From contig CAYLLE010000068.1 of the NCBI GenBank assembly GCA_964384485.1, positions 1 to 18,769 of the forward strand: a stretch of DNA of 18,769 nucleotides. The letters are read 5' to 3'. Positions 7,528 through 14,195 of this stretch are shown here, piece after piece; position 1 is the stretch's first letter, and every line of letters begins with the position of its first letter. The notes below the pieces were generated by a model that saw nothing but the letters and a program-made list of their open reading frames with translations, was not told the DNA's origin and did not search any database. Both the position numbers and the translations under genes were made by a program. This DNA comes from CAYLLE01 sp964384485 (GTDB lineage Bacteria; Spirochaetota; Spirochaetia; CAYLLE01).

Positions 7528-8238
7528 ATGGAAGATATATTCTACTACCGCTGGGGCTCTTCTCCCGTGCACCGCCTGGCACCGGGGGTAAAACTCGGGA
7601 CTCTTGTTCTGATCAGTCTTACCGTCTTCTTTTCAAACCTTCCGCTCCTGGTTCTTCCCGGGTCGGCGATTTTTACAGGATACCTCCTTTCCCGCCGGTC
7701 TCCCTTCATTCCGCTGTTCCGGGCGAAAGGGCTCCTGCTGATCATCCTAAGTGTTATTCTGATATTCGCCATCCAAGGGGATATGATAAGGGGCGCCGAG
7801 TTCAGTCTAAAACTCACTCTCCTGTTTCTCCTGGGCAACCTTTTCAGCGTGACCACCACCGCGGGAGAAGCCGGAAGCAGCGTCTACGCTTTGCTCCGCC
7901 CGATCTCCCCCCGGTTTGCTTCATGCGCGGCGGTAAGCATCAGACTGACGATACTTACCATTCCCGACATGGTTTCCGCCATGAGGGATGCCGGGGCGGC
8001 GGTGCGGATCCGGACCGGGGGAAGAAAAAAAATAAAGAACGCCGGGATCCTGGGCAGGACGGTGATAACCATGACCGCCCAGGAGAACAGTGAACGGGCA
8101 GACGCCCTGGCGGTCCGGGGCTGGTATCCCGGGGCTGAATCGGGAAAAGCCGGAAAGATGACGGTCCTTGACGGAGCAGTCCTTATCTCGGCCGCGGCCT
8201 GGCTCCTCTTTATTATACTTTTACGTGTCCTGACTTGA
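7528..8238 (+). CDS. bioN: EcfT transmembrane subunit (BioN-like)
   Basis: A 236-residue membrane protein, the energy-coupling subunit linking the ATPases to BioY. It has hydrophobic segments around 23-50, 67-83, 96-110 and 213-233, and the two cytoplasmic coupling-helix motifs of EcfT, AAVRIRTG (157-164) and LAVRGW (194-199). The RxxP.HRLxPxxK pattern at the N-terminus is also usual. I start it at ATG 7528, ten bases after the ATPase stop; an earlier in-frame ATG at 7480 would overlap the ATPase by 38 nt and add residues not typical of the family. It ends the plus-strand operon and converges on ilvY. Confidence 0.88.
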   Translation: MEDIFYYRWGSSPVHRLAPGVKLGTLVLISLTVFFSNLPLLVLPGSAIFTGYLLSRRSPFIPLFRAKGLLLIILSVILIFAIQGDMIRGAEFSLKLTLLFLLGNLFSVTTTAGEAGSSVYALLRPISPRFASCAAVSIRLTILTIPDMVSAMRDAGAAVRIRTGGRKKIKNAGILGRTVITMTAQENSERADALAVRGWYPGAESGKAGKMTVLDGAVLISAAAWLLFIILLRVLT

Positions 8239-8255
8239 TGACAAACCGGGGCAGC

Positions 8256-8308
8256 AATTCCCGGGGATCACATCCGTGTTAAAACATAAATCGGCATCAC
8301 CGGGAATT
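8256..8308. repeat. Inverted repeat between convergent ecfT and ilvY
   Basis: AATTCCCGG (8256-8264) and CCGGGAATT (8300-8308) are perfect 9-bp complements separated by 35 bp; the right arm lies in the last codons of ilvY. No T-tract follows on either strand, so it is at best a weak bidirectional transcript-end structure. Confidence 0.35.
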
Positions 8309-9190
8309 ACTGAAACCGAGGCCGGCGGTCTCCCAGAAAGCGTTTACCGCGGGAGAAAACTCAGCCTCTTTTTTTCTGCCTATTAGCGCGACCCTGTACG
8401 GTTCCAGTTCCGGACCACCCTTTATTATCTTGAGCTTTTCCCGTGCCTGACTCTGCTTTAAAACAAGCCGGGGGACAAGCCCTACTCCGAATCCCAGGGC
8501 AGTGACCGCGATAATCGCCTCGTTCCCCGCCGCCTGGGCGTACACGTTCTGGGCAAGTCCGTTTTTCCGGTACCACCGGTCGATTCTTTCCCGGGCTAAT
8601 CCCCGTTCCGGCAGAATAAGCGGAACCCTTCCCCAGTCATCGATAGCACGGTGATACAAATTGTCCTGGGCTATGAAAACCAAAGGCGTTGTCAGGAGGA
8701 TGACCGATTTCAGCTCCTCCGAGAGTCTGTCCGGAACCGGGGCTATGGACAAATCGGCTGAACCGTCCTGAACACGGGGAATCGCACTGGCGGCGTCTCC
8801 CGTTTTCAGGGTGATCCGTACTCCGGGATACGATTTTTTAAACCGGGAAAGAATCTCCGGCAGGATGGCGTAGCAGGCGGTGACCGTCGCATAGAGGGAC
8901 ACCGCGCCCCGAACCTCTCCCCGCGAACTTTTAAGCCTCGCCTGCAGCCGGTTCCATTCCGACAAGGTCTTCCGGGCATATTCCGCGAATTCTCTTCCTT
9001 CCCTGGTTAACTCCACCCGGCGGTTATCCCGCAGGAAGAGGGGAACACCTGTCTCTTCTTCCAGCCGTTTTACGGATCGGCTGAGGGCGGACGGACTGAC
9101 GGCACATTCCCGGCTGGTCCGGGCGAAGTGGAGGGTCTCCGAAAGATGAATAAACAATTTCATGGCGTGTAAATCCATAATACGCAACAT
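8297..9190 (-). CDS. ilvY: IlvY-like LysR regulator of ilvC
   Basis: A 297-residue LysR-type regulator. Residues about 5-65 are the winged helix-turn-helix (MKLFIHLSETLHFARTSREC, then VSPSALSRSVKRLEEE). The effector domain carries VTACYAILPEILSRFKKSYP and ITLKTGDAASAI, matching from memory the enterobacterial IlvY stretches around VTAAYSHLPPIL and TTGDAADA. IlvY activates ilvC when the substrates acetolactate or acetohydroxybutyrate are bound, and ilvC lies divergently 77 bp away here, the same arrangement. The start may be ATG 9190 (weak GGAA upstream) or ATG 9178 (giving MDLHAMKLF, closer to known IlvY N-termini). An operator-like palindrome covers its ribosome site, suggesting self-repression. 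Confidence 0.88.
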   Translation of the reverse strand: MLRIMDLHAMKLFIHLSETLHFARTSRECAVSPSALSRSVKRLEEETGVPLFLRDNRRVELTREGREFAEYARKTLSEWNRLQARLKSSRGEVRGAVSLYATVTACYAILPEILSRFKKSYPGVRITLKTGDAASAIPRVQDGSADLSIAPVPDRLSEELKSVILLTTPLVFIAQDNLYHRAIDDWGRVPLILPERGLARERIDRWYRKNGLAQNVYAQAAGNEAIIAVTALGFGVGLVPRLVLKQSQAREKLKIIKGGPELEPYRVALIGRKKEAEFSPAVNAFWETAGLGFSNSR

Positions 9191-9192
9191 AG

Positions 9193-9238
9193 TATTCCGA
9201 ATAAATCACTTTCCGCAATACCCCGCCTGTGGTATTAT
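9193..9238 (+). promoter_or_regulatory. ilvC promoter with two IlvY-operator candidates
   Basis: An extended -10, TGGTATTAT (TG at 9230-9231, TATTAT at 9233-9238), drives ilvC; no good -35 is visible, as expected for an activator-dependent promoter. Two dyads precede or overlap it: TATTC-C-GAATA (9193-9203), which also covers the ilvY start region, and AATACC-N8-GGTATT (9217-9222 / 9231-9236), which overlaps the -10. LysR regulators usually use one high-affinity site and one activation site near the promoter, which fits. Confidence 0.6.
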
Positions 9239-9267
9239 ACGGGAATCAGAAAACAGGAGGTTTCATA

Positions 9268-10743
9268 ATGGACATGAATTTTGAATCCAAAGTATTTACC
9301 AAACAAAAAATAACGGTAGGCGGAACGGAAGAATATATCGTAAAGGGCGGCCGGGATCTATTTCCCCTGCTCCCCAAGGCATTTGAAGGTATATCACAAA
9401 TCGGGGTAATCGGGTGGGGATCACAGGGTCCTGCCCAGGCGATGAATCTCCGGGATTCCCTGGAGGGGACAGACATCCGGGTAACAGTGGGTCTCCGGGA
9501 AGGCTCTTCCTCATGGAGCAAGGCGGAACAAGCCGGTTTCAGTTCTTCCGATGGAACCCTGGGAGAGATGCTGAAGGTTATCCGGGAGAGTGATCTGGTT
9601 ATTCTCCTTATCTCCGACGCGGCCCAGGCGGAACGGTATCAGGAAATATTCGATTCCATGAAACCGGGATCCACCCTGGGGCTGTCCCATGGGTTTCTTC
9701 TGGGATATCTGCAGACAAAAAACGAATACTTCCCCAAGTCGATAAACGTCATAGGGGTATGCCCGAAGGGTATGGGGCCTTCAGTCCGGCGGCTCTACGA
9801 ACAAGGCCGAGAGGTGAACGGTGCCGGCATAAATGCCAGCTTCGCGGTGGAACAGGACGTGAACGGAAAAGCGACAGATTACGCCCTGGGATGGTCAGTC
9901 GCCCTGGGAGCTCCATTTACCTTCAAAACAACCTTGGAAATGGAATACCGGTCGGATATTTTCGGAGAGCGGGGTATCCTGCTGGGAGCAGTTCACGGAA
10001 TCGTAGAGGCCCTGTACCGGAGATACCGGACCCGGGGGATGGACGAAAAAACCGCGTTTCAGGAAGCAGTGGAATCGGTGACCGGCCCAATCTCCAAAAC
10101 TATCTCGCGCTGGGGAATTCTTGCGGTGTACGAATCGTTTTCCGGAAAAGATAAGGAAACATTCGAGCAAGCATACACCTCGGCGTATATGCCGTGCTTT
10201 GAAATTCTCTTGGAAATATATGACGAAGTTGCTTCCGGGAACGAGATTAAATCGGTAGTGCTGGCGGGAGAACGGATGAAAAGGTTCCCCTTTCAATCTA
10301 TCGACAGCACTCCCATGTGGCAGACCGGAGCGGAGGTGCGGAAGGAACGGGTTGAAGACAAAATCCCCTTGAATCCATTTACCGCCGGAATCTACACCGC
10401 CTGCATGATGGCCCAGATAGACCTTCTGGAAGAAAAAAAGCACGCCTATTCGGAAATCGCAAACGAATCGGTAATCGAGGCGGTGGACTCCCTGAATCCG
10501 TATATGCATTTCCGGGGAGTCTCCTATATGGTAGATAACTGTTCCACAACCGCCCGGCTCGGTTCCAGGAAATGGGCACCCCGGTTCGATTACATCCTCT
10601 CGCAGCTTGCCTTTCCGGCTGTTGACCGGAATGCTCCCGCCGATCCGGATATGCTTAAAAAGTTTAAAAACAACAAAATCCACCAAGTACTCGAAGTCAC
10701 CGGAAGTCTCAGGCCTTCGGTAGACATTTCCCTCCAGGGTTAA
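9268..10743 (+). CDS. ilvC: Ketol-acid reductoisomerase, class II, plant-like
   Basis: A 491-residue NADPH-dependent enzyme that isomerises and reduces acetolactate and acetohydroxybutyrate in valine, isoleucine and leucine synthesis. The N-terminal Rossmann domain has GWGSQGPAQ (49-57) and the phosphate-binding LREGSSSW (76-83). The catalytic domain has CPKGMGPSVRRLY, the metal-site stretch SDIFGERGILLGAVHG and, near the end, VDNCSTTARLGSRKWAPRFD. The length is that of class II enzymes, but these motifs match chloroplast enzymes such as spinach far better than E. coli IlvC. The ATG at 9268 has AGGAGG at 9255-9260; a GTG at 9229 lies upstream of that site, within the promoter, and is rejected. 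It is transcribed alone and ends at a strong terminator. Confidence 0.95.
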   Translation: MDMNFESKVFTKQKITVGGTEEYIVKGGRDLFPLLPKAFEGISQIGVIGWGSQGPAQAMNLRDSLEGTDIRVTVGLREGSSSWSKAEQAGFSSSDGTLGEMLKVIRESDLVILLISDAAQAERYQEIFDSMKPGSTLGLSHGFLLGYLQTKNEYFPKSINVIGVCPKGMGPSVRRLYEQGREVNGAGINASFAVEQDVNGKATDYALGWSVALGAPFTFKTTLEMEYRSDIFGERGILLGAVHGIVEALYRRYRTRGMDEKTAFQEAVESVTGPISKTISRWGILAVYESFSGKDKETFEQAYTSAYMPCFEILLEIYDEVASGNEIKSVVLAGERMKRFPFQSIDSTPMWQTGAEVRKERVEDKIPLNPFTAGIYTACMMAQIDLLEEKKHAYSEIANESVIEAVDSLNPYMHFRGVSYMVDNCSTTARLGSRKWAPRFDYILSQLAFPAVDRNAPADPDMLKKFKNNKIHQVLEVTGSLRPSVDISLQG

Positions 10744-10781
10744 TAATAAGGGAAACATTTGTTAAGAATTTATTAAAAATT

Positions 10782-10812
10782 AATCGGCCTATATGGCCGA
10801 TTTTTTTTATTT
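10782..10812 (+). terminator. Intrinsic terminator after ilvC
   Basis: AATCGGCC (10782-10789), loop TATAT, GGCCGATT (10795-10802), then an uninterrupted run of T to 10808 followed by further T-rich sequence. It has a perfect 8-bp stem. It may also work weakly in the other direction because A-rich DNA precedes it. Confidence 0.92.
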
Positions 10813-10827
10813 TTTATATATTCGTTC

Positions 10828-10858
10828 TTGAAAGAAATTAAGACTCAATATATAGTGT
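10828..10858 (+). promoter_or_regulatory. nrd operon promoter with NrdR box over the -10
   Basis: TTGAAA (10828-10833), a 17-bp spacer and TATAGT (10851-10856) make a good sigma-70-type promoter. The sequence at 10843-10858 (ACTCAATATATAGTGT) matches the NrdR-box consensus ACACWATATATWGTGT at 15 of 16 positions and covers the -10. A degenerate second box with an intact AT core may lie 32 bp upstream (10811-10826), about three helical turns away, the usual spacing of paired NrdR boxes. NrdR, the first gene of this operon, should therefore repress it. Confidence 0.8.
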
Positions 10859-10947
10859 ATTATCACAAAAAAATTGGGCAGTGAACCACCATATCTGGGG
10901 CACTGAAACAGCGCAGCAAACAGTAAGCTGGGAGGGGGCTTTATTTT

Positions 10948-10967
10948 TTCGGAATATTCCAGCCGAA
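10948..10967 (+). other. Possible hairpin in the nrd leader
   Basis: The mRNA leader from about 10863 to the nrdR start is roughly 120 nt and contains no convincing small gene. TTCGG (10948-10952) can pair with CCGAA (10963-10967), and the overlapping GGAATATTCC (10951-10960) is itself palindromic. No T-tract follows, and I recognise no known riboswitch. Any role near the nrdR ribosome site is speculative. Confidence 0.25.
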
Positions 10968-10986
10968 CCACAGGATATAAGCGGCT

Positions 10987-11478
10987 ATGAGATGTCCGCA
11001 CTGCAGCAGCCTTGAAGACCGGGTGCTTGAATCGAGAATGCTCGCCGGGGGAGAAAGTGTCCGGCGCAGAAGGGAATGCCTTAACTGCACATACCGGTTT
11101 ACATCGTATGAACGGATAGAAGAAAAACAGCTCATGGTGGTAAAAAACAACGGCCGCCGGGAACCATTCAGCCGAAAAAAGCTTGAACGGGGTATCCGCA
11201 GAGCTTTGGAGAAACGGCATATTTCTCAAGTTGCCATCGAGGAGATTCTGAACGATCTGGAAGACGAAGCCGCCCTGCTTGGTACGGGCAGCAACGAAAT
11301 AATTTCGGCCCAGATCGGAGAGATGGTGCTCCGACGCCTCTATCTTACCGACAAGGTCGCCTATATACGGTTTGCTTCAGTTTACCGCAACTACGAAAAT
11401 GTGGAAGAATTTATCGGGGAGATCGAAAAGCTTCCCGGATTATCCGGAAAAATCAGTAAAAGGGAGGGCAAAAAGTGA
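10987..11478 (+). CDS. nrdR: NrdR, ribonucleotide reductase regulator
   Basis: A 163-residue repressor of ribonucleotide reductase genes. The N-terminal zinc ribbon has CPHC (3-6) and CLNC (31-34) with the basic SVRRRRE between them. Residues about 49-139 form an ATP-cone (VVKNNGRREPFSRKKLERGIRRAL, ... VAYIRFASVYRNY) through which ATP/dATP status alters oligomer state and DNA binding. It is first in the nrd operon, and a near-consensus NrdR box overlaps the operon -10, so autoregulation together with nrdD is predicted. The C-terminal tail after ~145 is short and basic. AGGA at 10972-10975 lies 11 nt before the ATG, a rather long spacing. The stop codon overlaps the nrdD GTG start. Confidence 0.96.
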   Translation: MRCPHCSSLEDRVLESRMLAGGESVRRRRECLNCTYRFTSYERIEEKQLMVVKNNGRREPFSRKKLERGIRRALEKRHISQVAIEEILNDLEDEAALLGTGSNEIISAQIGEMVLRRLYLTDKVAYIRFASVYRNYENVEEFIGEIEKLPGLSGKISKREGKK

Positions 11479-13625
11479 ACGAAGAGGGTACACAGGAAAA
11501 CAGGAAATCAAATCCGATATTTACCCCGAATTGGCGGGATTTTCTTAACAGCGAGGATGATCCGTACCGGAAAAAGGAGTGGAACGGCCACGATCCTGTC
11601 CGGCAGGTAGTAAAACGGAACGGCGAGGTCGAGCAGTACGATCACACGAAAATATTTTCCGCTATCCGGAAAGCCATGGAAGCGGTGGGTCAGGAATACA
11701 GCCGAAAAAATATAGAATATCTGGTGGAGCGGACAGAGGACAAACTCCGGTTTTTTATGAAATCGAGACATCCTAATTCGGTCCCGGCAATCGAAGAGAT
11801 TCAGGATATCGTTGAAACTGTGTTAATCGAGGCAAAAGAGGTTCAGGCTGCTAAAGCCTATATCCTGTACCGGGCACGCCATGAAGTTATGCGGGATACC
11901 AAGAAGCTTATGCTTGACATAGATTCCACCATGGACGGATATCTCGGCCGCTCCGACTGGCGGGTAAACGAAAACGCGAATGTCAACTTTTCCCTGGGAG
12001 GCTTGATCCTCCATAATTCCGGAACCATAACCGCCAATTACTGGTTAAAAAATATTTATCCCGAAGAAATATCCCAGGCACATTCCCAGGCCGATTTCCA
12101 TATTCACGATCTTTCCATGTTTTCCGGATACTGCGCGGGATGGTCTCTCCGCCAGCTGATCCAGGACGGACTGGGAGGCGTCCCTGATAAAATCACTTCC
12201 AAGCCGGCCCGGCATCTTTCCACACTGATTCAGCAGGTAGTCAACTTCTTAGGCATCATGCAGAACGAATGGGCGGGAGCTCAGGCTTTTTCCAGTTTTG
12301 ATACCTACCTGGCCCCGTTTGTTAAACACGATCAGTTAACACCGAAACAGGTTACTCAGTACATCCAAAGTTTTATATTCGGAGTCAATACTCCTTCCCG
12401 GTGGGGAAGCCAGGCTCCGTTCACCAATATCACCCTGGACTGGACTGTGCCGGAAGATCTCAAAGATAAACCGGCAATAGTCGGGGGGGAAGAGCAGGAT
12501 TTTACCTACGGCGACTGCCAGTACGAGATGGATCTGATAAACCGGAGTTTTATCGAACTGATGATATCCGGTGACGCCAACGGCAGGGGGTTCCAGTATC
12601 CCATTCCCACATACAATCTTACAAAAGATTTTATCTGGGATTCCGAAAACGCAAAGATGCTTTTTGAGATGACCGCCAAATACGGCACTCCGTATTTCCA
12701 GAACTTTATAAATTCCGACCTGAACCCCGGAGATGTCCGGTCAATGTGCTGCCGGCTCCAGCTGGACAAGCGGGAACTCCGAAAACGGGGCGGCGGGTTT
12801 TTCGGCTCCGACGAGTTTACCGGATCTATAGGCGTTGTGACCATCAACATGCCCCGGATCGGTTATCTCTCCCGAAATATAGGAGAATTTTACGAACGCC
12901 TTGACCGGCTCATGGATATGGCGGCCCATTCCCTGACGATCAAACGGAAAGTAATAAACCGGCTGCTGGACGCCGGCCTGTTTCCGTACACAAAACGGTA
13001 TCTGAACCACCTGAACAACCATTTTTCCACCATCGGCCTTACCGGTATGAATGAATGTCTGCTCAATTTTCTCGGAAAAGATATTCTGGATCCCCAGGGA
13101 AGGGACTTTGCCCTGGAGGTGCTTACCCATATGCGGGAACGGCTGGTTCATTACCAGGAATCTACCGGAAACCTGTTCAACCTGGAAGCAACTCCCGCCG
13201 AAAGCACCTCTTACCGGCTGGCAAAACATGACAAGGAGCGGTTCCAGGACATCATTACCGCCGGGGGAGACAATCCTTTCTACACCAACTCGAGTCAGCT
13301 CCCGGTGGGTTATACAGAAGATATTTTCGACGCCCTGGATCTTCAGGAGGAGTTCCAGACCAAATATACCGGCGGTACGGTATTTCACGGATTCCTAGCG
13401 GAAGCGCTTCCCGATTGGGAAGCCTGCCGAAATCTAGTAAAGGCGATCGCGGGGAATTACCGGATACCGTACTTTACCATAAGCCCGACCTTTTCCATCT
13501 GCCCCAATCACGGGTATCTTCCCGGGGAAATATTCAACTGCCCCCAATGCGCGGAAGAGGAAAAGCAAAGGATCAGGGAAAAAATTAATTCCCTGGAAAA
13601 TGAATTGTCAAAACATTCCGAATAA
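11475..13625 (+). CDS. nrdD: Class III ribonucleotide reductase catalytic subunit lacking its glycyl-radical domain
   Basis: A 716-residue anaerobic ribonucleoside-triphosphate reductase large chain. Residues 43-137 are an ATP-cone (VVKRNGEVEQYDHTKIFSAIRKAM). The ten-stranded barrel follows, with FHIHDL and YCAGWSL (Cys220), MCCRLQL (Cys425/Cys426, the thiyl-radical region) and GSIGVVTINMPRIGY. Near the end is the zinc site: Cys676, His679, Cys689, Cys692. Intact NrdD proteins then continue to an RVxGY glycyl-radical loop; this one instead ends in a charged helical tail (693-716) with Ile700, Ile704, Leu707, Leu711 at heptad spacing. No RVxGY-like motif exists in this chain; it is encoded by the next gene. 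The start is GTG 11475, overlapping the nrdR stop by 4 nt, with AGGGAGG just upstream. Confidence 0.93.
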   Translation: MNEEGTQENRKSNPIFTPNWRDFLNSEDDPYRKKEWNGHDPVRQVVKRNGEVEQYDHTKIFSAIRKAMEAVGQEYSRKNIEYLVERTEDKLRFFMKSRHPNSVPAIEEIQDIVETVLIEAKEVQAAKAYILYRARHEVMRDTKKLMLDIDSTMDGYLGRSDWRVNENANVNFSLGGLILHNSGTITANYWLKNIYPEEISQAHSQADFHIHDLSMFSGYCAGWSLRQLIQDGLGGVPDKITSKPARHLSTLIQQVVNFLGIMQNEWAGAQAFSSFDTYLAPFVKHDQLTPKQVTQYIQSFIFGVNTPSRWGSQAPFTNITLDWTVPEDLKDKPAIVGGEEQDFTYGDCQYEMDLINRSFIELMISGDANGRGFQYPIPTYNLTKDFIWDSENAKMLFEMTAKYGTPYFQNFINSDLNPGDVRSMCCRLQLDKRELRKRGGGFFGSDEFTGSIGVVTINMPRIGYLSRNIGEFYERLDRLMDMAAHSLTIKRKVINRLLDAGLFPYTKRYLNHLNNHFSTIGLTGMNECLLNFLGKDILDPQGRDFALEVLTHMRERLVHYQESTGNLFNLEATPAESTSYRLAKHDKERFQDIITAGGDNPFYTNSSQLPVGYTEDIFDALDLQEEFQTKYTGGTVFHGFLAEALPDWEACRNLVKAIAGNYRIPYFTISPTFSICPNHGYLPGEIFNCPQCAEEEKQRIREKINSLENELSKHSE

Positions 13626-13638
13626 TGAGGAGGGGAAC

Positions 13639-14190
13639 ATGCGCGCAAGACAGGAGATTATCGATGAGATTGCCGCTCTTAAGGGGCAAATGGAACAGGT
13701 AAAAGGGACCGAGACCGAAGTATACACCCGGATCGTAGGATACTACCGTTCGCTTAAGAACTGGAACCGGGGGAAAAAGGAGGAATACTTCGACCGGAAA
13801 CTGTTCCGCCCGGGGACATCGCAGACCGGCGGCACGCCAACGGAAACCGTTACCTTGTCTGAAACGTCTCCCGCGCAGTCCCCTCCCGTTTTTACTTTTA
13901 CGGAGTACCGTTTTTATCATAAGAAGCAGTGTCCGAACTGTATCCCCATGAAAGCATATCTGCAAACCGTTGAGCTTGAGGGAAAGTGGATCGATGTTGA
14001 TTCTCCGGAAGGCTTGAACGAAGCAATGGATCACGGCGTCATGAGCACTCCCACGGTTATCTTTTTTGATTCCCAGGGCAACCCGGCTTTCCGCTGTGAA
14101 AAACCTTCGGTAATCAAGGATATCCTGGAACGGGCGGAAAAGGAGACGGATAAAGAAACCGTCGATACCGGAGTATACGGCAGCAATTAA
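13639..14190 (+). CDS. Separate glycyl-radical domain of NrdD fused to a glutaredoxin/thioredoxin-like domain
   Basis: A 183-residue two-domain protein. Residues 2-22 are a predicted helix with heptad hydrophobics Ile7, Ile11, Leu14, Met18, Val21. Residues 24-55 (TETEVYTRIVGYYR, then NWNRGKKEEYFDRKLF) are the C-terminal glycyl-radical segment normally found at the end of NrdD; Gly34 in RIVGY is the predicted radical site. A Ser/Thr/Pro-rich linker (57-85) leads to a redoxin domain (86-168) with CPNC (98-101) and the cis-proline motif MSTPTV (Pro138). An extra Cys is at 153. It starts at ATG 13639 with AGGAGG at 13627-13632, 13 nt after the nrdD stop, and nrdG follows. I infer that it completes NrdD and supplies electrons to it. 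I do not know an existing gene name. Confidence 0.85.
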   Translation: MRARQEIIDEIAALKGQMEQVKGTETEVYTRIVGYYRSLKNWNRGKKEEYFDRKLFRPGTSQTGGTPTETVTLSETSPAQSPPVFTFTEYRFYHKKQCPNCIPMKAYLQTVELEGKWIDVDSPEGLNEAMDHGVMSTPTVIFFDSQGNPAFRCEKPSVIKDILERAEKETDKETVDTGVYGSN

Positions 14191-14195
14191 TAGCC

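Noticed and set aside
8256..8308. Strong bidirectional terminator between ecfT and ilvY
   Set aside because: The 9-bp arms are perfect, but the loop is 35 nt and no T-tract follows on either strand; kept only as an inverted repeat.
9895..10758. A 287-codon open frame on the minus strand opposite ilvC
   Set aside because: It is the antisense shadow of a well-recognised gene; its product resembles no family and has no ribosome site.
12741..13388. A 215-codon open frame on the minus strand opposite nrdD
   Set aside because: It is an antisense shadow of conserved NrdD coding sequence, without family resemblance or initiation signals.
13600..13660. A frameshift or sequencing error that split one nrdD gene
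   Set aside because: The downstream gene has its own AGGAGG and ATG, nrdD ends with an in-frame TAA, and both ends carry added heptad helices, which a simple frameshift would not create.
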